From: Planctomycetaceae bacterium | GTDB taxonomy: Bacteria > Planctomycetota > Planctomycetia > Pirellulales > Thermoguttaceae | DNA length: 33,421 nucleotides | Assembly: GCA_009776995.1 (NCBI GenBank) | Contig: WRMR01000002.1 | Coordinates: 1-33,421, forward strand | Direction: 5' to 3' | Part shown: one piece after another, positions 1 through 7,218 of the stretch | Layout of the letters: the number at the start of each line of letters is the position of its first letter | Numbering within the stretch: position 1 is the first letter of the stretch | Notes under the pieces: generated by a model | The model's input: the letters and a program-made list of their open reading frames with translations, nothing else | The model's database searches: none | What the model was told of the DNA's origin: nothing | Program-made: the position numbers and the translations under genes

Positions 1-104
1 ACCGACGGGTCCCACTTCGGCACCAGCACGTCGCTCGGACGACGCACACAGCCCCGGCTTTCAAAAAATTCAAGATACTTTTCGCGGAGTTCGTTCGTTT
101 GCAT
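1..104 (-). CDS. alaS: Alanine--tRNA ligase, N-terminal 34 codons, cut by window edge
   Basis: Reading leftwards from an ATG at 104-102, the frame gives MQTNELREKYLEFFESRG followed by CVRRPSDVLVPKWDPSV and stays open to the edge. This is the conserved start of alanyl-tRNA synthetase, which charges tRNA-Ala in the cytoplasm; the rest lies outside the window. The ATG follows the stop codon of the DUF4276 gene by only 25 bases, with no clear Shine-Dalgarno sequence, so this copy may depend on transcription from the upstream defence-like module. The 104 bases match 2215-2318 with three differences: two silent, one changing Gln2 to Lys. This copy continues off the edge and is presumably the functional one; the other is truncated. 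Confidence 0.85.
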   Translation of the reverse strand, partial: MQTNELREKYLEFFESRGCVRRPSDVLVPKWDPS

Positions 105-129
105 GGGTTATGGCTTGATATGATGCTTG

Positions 130-828
130 TTATTGTTGGTGCAAGTTTGGCTTCAGTTGTTCCAGTTTTTTCAACCACTCGTCAAAATGCGGACATTTGC
201 TCCTGATGGCATTGATGCCGATTCTTTCGACTGTGTTGACTCCGGCGATCGGTTTATTGTAATCGGCGATGATTTTGAGTATCCGCTTTGATGGTGCCGT
301 TTCTTCACCCTCATCAATCAACTCCGGATTGTTTTTGATGTTTTTCTCGTCCAACACTCGATTGAGTTTTTCGATTTTTGATTCCATGTCGGGATACTCA
401 AACACCAATTGTCCCGGTTCAACAAAAATCATCGCTTCAAATTCATGTAACTGAATATATGGTATAAAACGGTTGTCGCCGACATCATCGGCAAGAGCGT
501 TTTCAAACTGTTTTACCCTTTGATAAGAATCAATGATCATTTGTAATTCGGAAAATCCCGGAAAATCCATTGGCAACGCATACAAATCGAACATCGTTGT
601 AAAACAATGCCCGGCTCCATGATGTTGTTTGAGGCGGCGTACAATATCTTTTTTGACTTTTTGATAATTACCCAAACCACCTTTATAACGTCTTCCCCGA
701 CTCAAATCTTTGCTTGTCATAACCAGGGAAGTATCAACACAATAATCGTAGCCGAGATAAGGGGCAAGGAGATGATCGACAAAACGTTTTTCGGTCTGAC
801 CTTCGGCGATTACATGGAGGTAAATCAT
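130..828 (-). CDS. DUF4276 family protein (TOPRIM-like), partner of the adjacent AAA ATPase
   Basis: 232 residues from an ATG whose bases overlap the ATPase stop as ATGA; a GGGAGGG motif lies about 7 bases before it, so this start is preferred to the longer frame at 873. The N-terminus has IAEGQTEKRFV with Glu9 and Glu13, the middle has TTMFDLYALP...FPGF, and further on comes PYIQLHEFEAMIF; these three blocks are what I recognise as DUF4276. That family has a TOPRIM-like fold with acidic metal-binding residues and is often encoded beside an ATPase. Overlapping stop and start codons imply translational coupling with the ATPase. A nuclease effector controlled by the ATPase, as in OLD, PARIS or AbiL-type systems, is an inference. 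Base composition is more AT-rich than the housekeeping genes nearby. Confidence 0.8.
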   Translation of the reverse strand: MIYLHVIAEGQTEKRFVDHLLAPYLGYDYCVDTSLVMTSKDLSRGRRYKGGLGNYQKVKKDIVRRLKQHHGAGHCFTTMFDLYALPMDFPGFSELQMIIDSYQRVKQFENALADDVGDNRFIPYIQLHEFEAMIFVEPGQLVFEYPDMESKIEKLNRVLDEKNIKNNPELIDEGEETAPSKRILKIIADYNKPIAGVNTVERIGINAIRSKCPHFDEWLKKLEQLKPNLHQQ

Positions 829-1961
829 GGTTGCCCTCCCAGAATATTCTTCTCCCAGAGTTCGGAAAGACAATAATCTTCAATCCAATCGTTGAGTTCC
901 CCTGAATTTAACCGCTTCAATATGCTGCACTGGTTGCGTTTATCTCGTTCGGCAACGATAATATCTTCAGGCGCAAACTCGTCTAAAAGTCGTGGCGATT
1001 GCGTGGCCAGAATCACCTGGCAATGTTGGGATGCTGTTTGCACCATTCCAGCCAATGCGCCGACCGCTGCCGGGTGCAATCCCAGTTCGGGCTCGTCAAT
1101 AATGAGCAAATTCGGAAGCAAATCCGGCGGTTGCAACAAAAGCGTTGCCAGTGCCATAAACCGCAACGTACCGTCGGAAATTTGATGTGGCCCGAAAACG
1201 TACTCGCTCCCTTTTTCCCGCCAGTTGAGCATCGTTATATTGGGGTAAAACGGCGACGGTTCCAAAGCAAAATCGCCAAACAACGGAAAGATATTTCTTA
1301 TCCACTGGACGATGCGTTTGTAGTAAGGCAAATAGGACTCTGCGGACTTCATTCCCAAAAGATAGGCCGCGAGGTTGCCGCCATCGGAATATAAGTAATA
1401 ATTGTTTCCTGTTGATGTCTTGTTTCGAATGTATGACTTTGCTGTCGTATCATGAAACTGATAAACTTGGCATTTTTTCAATATCATGCCCATAATACGG
1501 AGCGAGTTGGTTTGTTTTGCGTCATCACTTAATAATTTCGATTCTTTATGTCCGACGCCAAGATCAATTTTTTTGTGTGACGTTCCAGGCTTGAGACGAT
1601 AAGTTGTGTTTTCTTCTGTGAAAATCAACGTATCCGGGCTCGCATGAGCAAGTCGAAAAAAATAAGCATTCTCTTTGTTTTTTTCATCTCGAAAATCAAG
1701 AGCCCCTTCAAGGATTGGTGTTTTTTTGAAACCATAATGCAAAAGCGAATTCGCTCCACCTTGCTGCCCGATGTATTCTTGTAATGCTCCAGTCGTCATC
1801 ATATTGAGCATTTTAAAAAACGAAATGAAGTTGCTTTTTCCAGCACCATTAGCTCCGATAAGAATATTGATGTCACCAAACATCACTTCCAAAGGTTCAT
1901 TTCCAGGAAAAGACTTGTAACCGCCAATGGTGATTTTCTTTAATTTTGTTATCATATCCAA
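825..1961 (-). CDS. AAA15/21-type (RecF/OLD-like) ATPase of a two-gene module
   Basis: 378 residues from a TTG at 1961 (GGAG 7 bases upstream); an ATG two codons later at 1955 is the alternative. Visible motifs are an N-terminal GGYKSF strand, Walker A GANGAGKS at 36-43, an ABC-like signature ISDGTLRF at 261-268, Walker B LLIIDEPELGLHP at 285-297 and ATQS at 319-322. This is the layout of RecF/SMC-like ABC ATPases of the AAA15/AAA21 group. The lineage is used as sensor or motor in phage-defence pairs such as OLD, PARIS and AbiL. The gene is the first of an operon with the DUF4276 gene (4-base overlap). The reading frame is intact, unlike the restriction-modification remnants nearby. Its exact system is not assigned. 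Confidence 0.85.
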   Translation of the reverse strand: MDMITKLKKITIGGYKSFPGNEPLEVMFGDINILIGANGAGKSNFISFFKMLNMMTTGALQEYIGQQGGANSLLHYGFKKTPILEGALDFRDEKNKENAYFFRLAHASPDTLIFTEENTTYRLKPGTSHKKIDLGVGHKESKLLSDDAKQTNSLRIMGMILKKCQVYQFHDTTAKSYIRNKTSTGNNYYLYSDGGNLAAYLLGMKSAESYLPYYKRIVQWIRNIFPLFGDFALEPSPFYPNITMLNWREKGSEYVFGPHQISDGTLRFMALATLLLQPPDLLPNLLIIDEPELGLHPAAVGALAGMVQTASQHCQVILATQSPRLLDEFAPEDIIVAERDKRNQCSILKRLNSGELNDWIEDYCLSELWEKNILGGQP

Positions 1962-1984
1962 TCAGCAACTCCGCCTAAACGATT

Positions 1985-2013
1985 TTATTTTTGGTCTTAA
2001 TTTGTATTGTCAA
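1985..2013 (-). promoter_or_regulatory. Candidate sigma70-type promoter of the ATPase/DUF4276 module
   Basis: On the minus strand TTGACA (2013-2008) is followed, 17 bases later, by AAATAA (1990-1985), with TAAAAT overlapping just beyond. It lies in the 90-base gap between the broken alaS end and the ATPase start, so the module appears to bring its own promoter. The -35 is perfect and the -10 is weak. Confidence 0.4.
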
Positions 2014-2042
2014 ACTGTCCACAGAAGGAATTTTTTGTGACA

Positions 2043-2318
2043 TTAAATTCTGCCGAGCATTTCGAAAAACGTGTGATGGTACGCCGTGCGTCCGACGTTG
2101 TCGATGTCGCCGGTTCGCAGGCATTTCTGGCAGGTCGTCGTACGGGTGAACTCCAGTTTGCAACGACCGAGAAAATGGTCTTTGAACTGGTTCATCCCCG
2201 CCGGCGTGAACAACACCGACGGGTCCCATTTCGGCACCAGCACGTCGCTCGGACGACGCACACAGCCCCGGCTTTCAAAAAATTCAAGATACTTTTCACG
2301 GAGTTCGTTCGTTTTCAT
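2043..2318 (-). pseudogene. alaS: Truncated alaS 5' copy (first ~89 codons)
   Basis: The frame opens at an ATG at 2318 and encodes the AlaRS N-terminus through the motifs LFTPAGMNQFKD, TTTCQKCLR and DNVGRT...HHTFFEMLG, which form part of the class II aminoacylation domain. After Met-Leu-Gly the sequence leaves the family (the expected next residues are Asn-Phe-Ser-Phe-Gly-Asp) and a stop follows after Arg-Ile, so the break lies at about 2051-2052. AlaRS is normally about 870 residues, so this fragment cannot work as a synthetase. Its start is duplicated at 1-104 at about 97% identity. It reads as the stump of the original alaS left by insertion of the ATPase/DUF4276 module. Confidence 0.85.
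2215..2318. repeat. Direct repeat of 1-104 (alaS start) flanking the ATPase/DUF4276 module
   Basis: Bases 2215-2318 match 1-104 in the same orientation with an offset of 2214. The differences are at 15/2229, at the Arg codon around 83/2297, and at 101/2315. The true repeat may be longer because the left copy runs off the window. Weaker similarity seems to extend about 20 bases upstream of both start codons (both begin CAAGC). Confidence 0.9.
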
Positions 2319-2371
2319 GAGTGGATGTGATTGAAGCTTGTTTGATTGATGTCTTATAAATTGGTAACTTT

Positions 2372-2948
2372 TTACTTATTGCCTTTTGCTTGATTACGCA
2401 GCTTGCAAAGCATTTGGCAATTTTTGACGTCCGTCGTGCCGCCTTTGCTCCATGCCGTTACATGATCGGCGTCCATATCCTTCATCTCTCAGTTTTTTTA
2501 CCTCTTCGCTTCGAAAATCCCCATCGCCTTTCAGTCGGGTGAGATGGTTTCTATCACTGGCAAGAAGCAATTCCACATCGGCCAAGTCCACCGCTCCATC
2601 GCGATTCAGGTCAGGAATTTCCGTGATTTCAATTTTGTGTGGATTTCTTGTGGTTTTATTGTCTTCGCTTTCATCGTCAAATAAAGAAAGCTGCGTGTTG
2701 GCAATGGGAGAGCCGGCGTAGCAGGTGGCAATCAGTTTTTTGAGCTGAAACTCGCCAAATTTCAAAGCAAAATACTTGAAAAACTTGCTTTCGTAAGGAT
2801 CGTCGCAAGGGCATAAAACCGTTTTGTCCCGGAAAACATCGGGATCGAACTCCTGGTACGCCTGAACCTCTCTTTCGATGTCCGCCCACTGCGTATAGAA
2901 TTCATCGTTCTTGGCGTTTTTCGCCTGCGTTAAATTCTTGTTCGCCAT
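2372..2948 (-). pseudogene. EcoRI-family adenine methyltransferase start joined to HNH nuclease tail (deletion remnant)
   Basis: From an ATG at 2948 (GGGAG 9 bases upstream) the frame reads MANKNLTQAKNAKNDEFYTQ, then DKTVLCPCDDP, LIATCYAGSPI, and DLNRDGAVDLADVE...GDGDFRSEE. These are the conserved N-terminal blocks of EcoRI-type DNA adenine methyltransferases. The catalytic block expected next (a VTNPPFSLF-type motif) is absent. Beyond about 2490 the continuing frame is nonsense, but the frame shifted by one base, from 2488 to a stop at 2372, reads MDADHVTAWSKGGTTD followed by NCQMLCKLRNQAKGNK. That is the end of an HNH endonuclease domain. So an internal deletion fused two genes out of frame. 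The open frame to 2394 is an artefact of this. No activity is expected from either part. Confidence 0.75.
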
Positions 2949-3133
2949 GATTGACTTATTCTCCCGTACAAAATCTTTTTCTATTTCCTGCCGATGGCGG
3001 AACATAAATCATTGTACTCTCCCTTCACGTTTTCGATAGAGACGGTTGCCAGGAGTTTTGCCGTGTCACTAAGAACTCGCACAGAAATAACATGGTTTTT
3101 TCCGCTCGTTTTTCTGCGCGAGTCCCTGGATTT

Positions 3134-3226
3134 CTTTTTTTAGCGCGAACCACGTCAACCATCCCGAAATACACGAAAAACATTTCTATATTTCACGATA
3201 TTATGAGTGGTTCGCGTCAAAAAAAG
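3134..3226. repeat. 93-base inverted-repeat unit in the 3006-3331 gap
   Basis: The arms CTTTTTTTAGCGCGAACCAC (3134-3153) and, inverted, 3207-3226 match at 18 of 20 positions around a 53-base AT-rich centre. The loop is too long for a normal terminator, so a small MITE-like or palindromic repeat unit is possible. Nothing else supportable was seen in the 326-base gap 3006-3331. Confidence 0.45.
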
Positions 3227-3331
3227 AGCCGGAAAGAATGTCAACTTGAAATCGGGGATGAGCCATCCCCTTTTACGAAATCCCGATTGTGCAAATATTT
3301 CACTGCAATGGAATATATTTCCGATCAGATT

Positions 3332-4354
3332 TCATTGAGGCGGGAGTGCTTCAAAAACGCTGAAATCCGTACAAATGGGAAAGTGTCTGGCGATGGAAGC
3401 CGCTTCGGACAGTTTCAAGTCGAATAACTTAATGAAATCCACCTGTCTGGTATTACCGATACATTCCACGTGAATGACGGTGCGCATTCGGTCAAAAACG
3501 ATGTTTGTCGTCGAATCCATCCCGTCAATGGTCGTTGTCACGTTATCGTGCGCTATTGCCATATACGGAACATCGCACAGGGACTGGATTTGTTGCACAG
3601 GCAACCCGAAATTCCCCAGCATGATGACGTCATCTTCCGTCGGGTCGTCATCCCGAACCTGGCGGAAAACCCGGCCAAGAACCTTCGTTTCAATCTCTTT
3701 TCTGTCATCGGGAATCTTGACATTGACCAAATTGAAAGTAAACGCTTTTTCCGGAGGGGGCTGTACTGCACAAAACAGGGCTACCAACGGTCGGTAGGAG
3801 AGGGACGACTCAACGATTTCACGGGTTTTGTCCGGGTCATACTTGACCGTTTCCGTGTTGAAAAGAAACGCAACATATTCGGGCACATTTCCGATATGAT
3901 TCGGAATGACGTAAGCGTACTTTTTTCCTTTGGCGTTGATTCGGCGGATGATTTCATCCAGCGGCCGCGTTGTCTGCGCAACTCCCTGGACTGCAATCAG
4001 GTCGAACAGGGCGATGACGTCGGAAATTTGTTGCGCCCTTGTGTCATCCGTCAGTTTCTCAACATTGAGCGGCGTCAAATCCCATGTCGCAATCGACATG
4101 GTGGTCATCGGTGTCACTTCATTCGTCGCAGTTGGTTGTGGTGACGGTTGTGCAGTTTCGCTGTCCACCGCGTTCTGCGGCGGAGGATTATCCAACGGTG
4201 TTTTTTCACCGCGCCGGGCGAAAACGATCCCTTGATCCTGATCGAAACGAATTTGAAAATTTTTCCAAAAATAGAACCCGCCAATGATAATCACTACAAA
4301 AATGACCGGCCAGGGTAATGAGAACTTTTTTTTCGCTTGATCTTCGTCTGCCAT
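3332..4354 (-). CDS. Membrane-anchored EEP-fold (endonuclease/exonuclease/phosphatase-like) protein, probably non-catalytic
   Basis: 340 residues. A short basic N-terminus is followed by one membrane segment at about 13-30 and a proline-rich linker at about 50-82. A domain from about 85 to 333 follows the block order of DNase I-like EEP proteins: SIATWDLTPLN, DLIAVQGV, EYVAFLFN, LVNVKIPDD, VIMLGNFG, STTNIVFDR, HFPICTDF. The residues that normally bind metal and substrate are altered: Asn to Asp at 92, the Glu of the VQE motif to Gly124, GDxN to Gly-Asn-Phe-Gly at 247-250, and SDH to Ala-Arg-His at 322-324. A binding or structural role is therefore more likely than hydrolysis (inference). It lies 127 bases behind two TatA-like genes and may share their transcript. 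The domain probably faces away from the cytoplasm or hangs from the inner membrane; orientation is not certain. Confidence 0.7.
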   Translation of the reverse strand: MADEDQAKKKFSLPWPVIFVVIIIGGFYFWKNFQIRFDQDQGIVFARRGEKTPLDNPPPQNAVDSETAQPSPQPTATNEVTPMTTMSIATWDLTPLNVEKLTDDTRAQQISDVIALFDLIAVQGVAQTTRPLDEIIRRINAKGKKYAYVIPNHIGNVPEYVAFLFNTETVKYDPDKTREIVESSLSYRPLVALFCAVQPPPEKAFTFNLVNVKIPDDRKEIETKVLGRVFRQVRDDDPTEDDVIMLGNFGLPVQQIQSLCDVPYMAIAHDNVTTTIDGMDSTTNIVFDRMRTVIHVECIGNTRQVDFIKLFDLKLSEAASIARHFPICTDFSVFEALPPQ

Positions 4355-4481
4355 GACATCAGAACCGGAGATTTTTTACCCGCTGAAAAAACTCACAAAA
4401 AAGATTGGACTGGACACAACTGAACACAATAGCAAAAATACCGCCTGCTCCATTTTCTACCGCGTATTCCGCGTTGAAAAA

Positions 4482-4739
4482 TCACTCGGCAGGCGGTTCG
4501 AATTTGGGGGCGGAGGTTTCCTGCGGTGCCGGTTCAGGCACCGGAACGGGGTCGTCCTTGTCGACGGTTTTCGATGTTGTTTCGTCGAAAATCGTCTTTT
4601 TCGCCTCATTGCCCCATTCGTTCATGCCGCGCTGAAATTCGAGCAGACTTTTCCCGATGTCGCGTGCCATTTCCGGCAACTTGCCGCCGAAAAGCATCAC
4701 GCCAAGCAATAAAAGCACGATGATTGTCACAGGAGACAT
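4482..4739 (-). CDS. tatA: Sec-independent translocase TatA/B-like protein (second copy)
   Basis: 85 residues: a short N-terminal membrane helix (about 4-18), a hinge FGGKLPEMARDIGKSLLEFQRG, an amphipathic helix, then a proline- and acid-rich tail. This is the TatA/TatB/Hcf106 plan. TatA oligomers form the pore-like element that moves folded proteins across the inner membrane with TatC, which is not in this window. The start has GAGGAG 6 bases upstream. It lies 66 bases behind another TatA-like gene, so the two could act as an A/B pair; the sequence alone does not tell which is which. Confidence 0.85.
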   Translation of the reverse strand: MSPVTIIVLLLLGVMLFGGKLPEMARDIGKSLLEFQRGMNEWGNEAKKTIFDETTSKTVDKDDPVPVPEPAPQETSAPKFEPPAE

Positions 4740-4805
4740 GGTTACTCCTCAAAGGAAACGATGGCGATCACAACGAGACCGACCTGACTTCGGTTCAAGT
4801 GGGAA

Positions 4806-5030
4806 TTATTCGTGCTTGTCAGACGCATCAACGGATTTTTCCGCCTTGGCAACGGCTTCGTTGATATCGTCTTCGATACCGGCAACTCCTTTTTTGAATT
4901 CCGTCACACTGCGTCCAAGTGAGCGCATAACACTCGGCAGTCGATTTCCGAACAACAGAAATGCAATCGCGGCAACGATAATCAGCGTTGTCGGACTCAT
5001 GGCTGGACCAAACGCAAAAAGCGGGCTCAT
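4806..5030 (-). CDS. tatA: Sec-independent translocase TatA-like protein (first copy)
   Basis: 74 residues: a short lead, a membrane helix (TTLIIVAAIAFLLFG), a conserved FGNRLPSVMRSLGRSVTEFKKG hinge and amphipathic helix, and a short charged tail. This matches TatA/TatE. An internal ATG at residue 11 could also be used, but the ATG at 5030 has GAGAGG about 9 bases upstream. It is the first gene after a good promoter at 5147-5175 and is followed by the second TatA-like gene and the EEP-like gene on the same strand. Confidence 0.85.
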   Translation of the reverse strand: MSPLFAFGPAMSPTTLIIVAAIAFLLFGNRLPSVMRSLGRSVTEFKKGVAGIEDDINEAVAKAEKSVDASDKHE

Positions 5031-5146
5031 ATTTTCAACCTCTCATATCACGGGGAACAGGGGAAATATTTCCAGAAAACACACGCTGTGGGCAAAAATA
5101 ACCAAAAAACCGCCATTTTAACGATTCGGCCATTTTGCCTACTGTT

Positions 5147-5175
5147 ATTGTAAACGAATTGTCTTCAAGAGTCAA
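5147..5175 (-). promoter_or_regulatory. Sigma70-type promoter for the TatA-like genes
   Basis: On the minus strand TTGACT (5175-5170), a 17-base spacer and TACAAT (5152-5147) lie about 117 bases before the first TatA start. Both boxes are one base from consensus and the spacing is optimal. Confidence 0.55.
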
Positions 5176-5236
5176 ACCGATGTGGAAAAAAAGATGGTTT
5201 TTTCTTGAAAAATCTGGTGAGGCTACTCTGGAACAG

Positions 5237-5289
5237 CGCGTGACAGGCTGACGCGGCGAAACTCTTCACCCCGCATCCAAGACGCGGGG
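5237..5289. repeat. Two short palindromic repeats (families CGCGTnACAGGnTGACGCG and CCCCGC...GCGGGG)
   Basis: 5237-5255 has arms CGCGT/ACGCG and resembles units at 12067 and, inverted, 14134. 5269-5289 has arms CCCCGC/GCGGGG and resembles 9494-9513. Both lie in the 453-base gap 5031-5483, which otherwise holds the Tat promoter and the repeat at 5330; no gene was seen there. Confidence 0.5.
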
Positions 5290-5329
5290 CGAAACTGTCC
5301 CAAGCCAATCATTTGGTATTTTAAGCAGG

Positions 5330-5408
5330 ACAGCAACCGGGAACGTAAGTGACCGGTTCAACGGTAGCGCACCCGAAAAACCCGTCGCTTACGCTCCGGG
5401 CTGCTGTT
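5330..5408. repeat. Intergenic palindromic repeat, family AGCAACCGGGAACG (copy 1)
   Basis: The left arm ACAGCAACCGGGAACGTAAG is answered by an inverted right arm around 5383-5407 (CTTACGCTCCGGGCTGCTGT). Related units occur at 18390-18457 and 20785-20922. It sits past the 3' end of the GH29-like gene. Confidence 0.7.
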
Positions 5409-5483
5409 TTAAAACTTCACTTTCCTGACGTTGTGCGGTAGAGTCCGGTCAGACCTCCGAACGGTTGACAGCGAGGCGGGGTT

Positions 5484-6962
5484 TTATGGGGTCGTCGACG
5501 GTTCGTACACTTCCACTTCGGCAACCGACATTTGCGTTCCCGGTTGATCGGGACCGTCCGGTTTGTGTGCGCGAACACGAATCCATCGGGATTCCTTCGG
5601 TTCGAACTTCAGATCAAGGCTTTCGCCTTTCTGATCAGTGAACCGTCCCAGGGAAGTTTCCCGGTTTTGAGGATCGACGACACATACCTCCAGATCGGTC
5701 GCATAGCCGGAGCCGAAGTGAACGACAACCCGGGAAATCGTCACCGGTTCCAAAAGATCGATTTCGTAAGTCCACGCCCAATTGCCGGCCCCGATGGCCG
5801 TGGTTCTCCGGTTCCCATCGTTTCCGTATCGGGCGGCATGGACCGGTCCCACGCTTGGAATCAGAAAACGCTGACCGTCGTTGCTTTTCAGCGCAGCGGG
5901 TTTCCTCCAGGCGATATTGTTCGCCGGAATCGCTTTGCCTTCCTTCCAGGCATAACGAATGGCGTCCAACGCGGCGATGTTTTGCCGCAACGGTTTCAAA
6001 ACCTCGAGTTGCGAACGGTCCATTTCGCCGTCGCGGTACAACAGCACGTCGATGGACACGACGCCGCCGAGCGAATTGACCTGCCAGACATATTCCGCCA
6101 GTTCCTGCTTGCCTTGACAGGTTCCCGGCTGGCCCCAACTGGCGGAGATGTTGCCCGCACTGGTGCCAAGAAAAGAGAGAATGTGCCACTGTGTCCCGTC
6201 AAGAAAACGACCGTTCGGCGGAAACAACTCGAACGAATTCATCTCGCCCGCCGTGAAATCGTCATGAACCGAATAGGCACGCATCTCCACGCCGGGGTTG
6301 AAAGCAAGAATCCGCTCCGGGTATCCAGCCCGCAGCCCCTCAGCGAAAATCCCAAGCAGGTGATCATTGTAACCAATGAATTCATAAGAACCATCAACCC
6401 AGTACCCTTTGATCTTGTCTTTGTAGCGCTCCCCATATTCGGCGGCGACGGAAGCCCATTTTCGCACAAATTCCTCTTGAACGGGAAAAGAGATGCTCAA
6501 CCCCTGGCGGGCTTTCGGATCGTCAACGGCGGAGTCCCCGGTGAAGTAGAGCATCAGGTCGATTCCCCGTTTGTTCAAGGCTTGATAAAGCTCTTCGATC
6601 AAATCCCGGCCGGCACAGGCTTCCCCTGTTTGATAACCGGTCAATTGATTAAAGGTCTCGTTCGGGGCGATCAAGAACCGTTCTCGTTGCAAGACCGTGA
6701 AGATGACGTAACCGGCTCCGGTTTCCTTCATCCGGTCGGCGAACAGTTCGACGTTAAATTCGTTGACGCATTCGTCCCAGGACGTTGACTTGCCGAGGCT
6801 GGCGACGTGTTCGGGATTGTTTTGAAGTTTGTTCAAATAATGAACGAATACACCATAACCGTGTTTCACGAACCAATCGGTCCGCTCCGGTTGCGGTTCC
6901 CGTGCAAAAGTTGCCACGCTGACGAAGGCCATCAACACGATCGAAAAAATAAAATGTTTCAT
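5484..6962 (-). CDS. Secreted GH29-like (alpha-L-fucosidase-type) protein with C-terminal F5/8-type domain
   Basis: 492 residues with a signal peptide at 1-20 (MKHFIFSIVLMAFVSVATFA). The TIM-barrel region includes GYGVFVHYLN, DRMKETGAGYVIFTV and GYWVDGSYEF; Asp190 in the WVDG block corresponds to the nucleophile of GH29 fucosidases. The usual HHDGF block after the second strand is missing: this part reads VLQRERFLIAP. Substrate is therefore uncertain even though the fold assignment is reasonable. From about residue 350 a beta-sandwich follows (TYEIDLLEPVTISRVVVHFG, SRWIRVRAH, MSVAEVEVYEP), typical of a discoidin/F5-8 C carbohydrate-binding module. AAGGA lies 10 bases before the ATG. It is alone in its transcript as far as can be seen. 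Likely function: periplasmic or surface handling of fucosylated or related glycans. Confidence 0.7.
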   Translation of the reverse strand: MKHFIFSIVLMAFVSVATFAREPQPERTDWFVKHGYGVFVHYLNKLQNNPEHVASLGKSTSWDECVNEFNVELFADRMKETGAGYVIFTVLQRERFLIAPNETFNQLTGYQTGEACAGRDLIEELYQALNKRGIDLMLYFTGDSAVDDPKARQGLSISFPVQEEFVRKWASVAAEYGERYKDKIKGYWVDGSYEFIGYNDHLLGIFAEGLRAGYPERILAFNPGVEMRAYSVHDDFTAGEMNSFELFPPNGRFLDGTQWHILSFLGTSAGNISASWGQPGTCQGKQELAEYVWQVNSLGGVVSIDVLLYRDGEMDRSQLEVLKPLRQNIAALDAIRYAWKEGKAIPANNIAWRKPAALKSNDGQRFLIPSVGPVHAARYGNDGNRRTTAIGAGNWAWTYEIDLLEPVTISRVVVHFGSGYATDLEVCVVDPQNRETSLGRFTDQKGESLDLKFEPKESRWIRVRAHKPDGPDQPGTQMSVAEVEVYEPSTTP

Positions 6963-7031
6963 GGGAGTTTAATCCTTGATTCTTGTTGTTGAATCGTTTT
7001 CGGAATCCGTAATTCTCCAGCCAACCTTGTC

Positions 7032-7040
7032 ATTCTACCA
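7032..7040 (-). promoter_or_regulatory. Extended -10 element before the GH29-like gene
   Basis: The minus strand reads TGGTAGAAT (7040-7032), a TGN-extended -10 box about 70 bases before the start at 6962. It matches boxes seen before several other genes here. No good -35 was found. Confidence 0.35.
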
Positions 7041-7218
7041 AAAATCCCTGCCGGGAAAACCTTTACTATACCGTACTCCGCCACAAACCGGTCGTTTATG
7101 AAGACCTGAAGTCTTATGTGTATGCCTGGATAATTTCTGAAAAATCCATAAAATCCATTTTGTGGCAGGGTTATGTACACCTCATGTGTCTCGTGTTCCG
7201 ATTCAGTGAAAGGCACGC

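Noticed and set aside
3092..3427. 111-residue plus-strand open frame
   Set aside because: It covers the inverted-repeat unit and overlaps the end of the EEP-like gene; nothing supports translation.
5237..5289. Rho-independent terminator
   Set aside because: The hairpins are GC-rich but no T-run follows on either strand.
5532..6788. 418-residue open frame antisense to the GH29-like gene
   Set aside because: Long only because of codon bias; no recognisable motif, while the opposite strand has a signal peptide and enzyme blocks.
6959..7216. 85-residue open frame upstream of the GH29-like gene
   Set aside because: No ribosome-binding site or family features, and it spans the promoter region of that gene.
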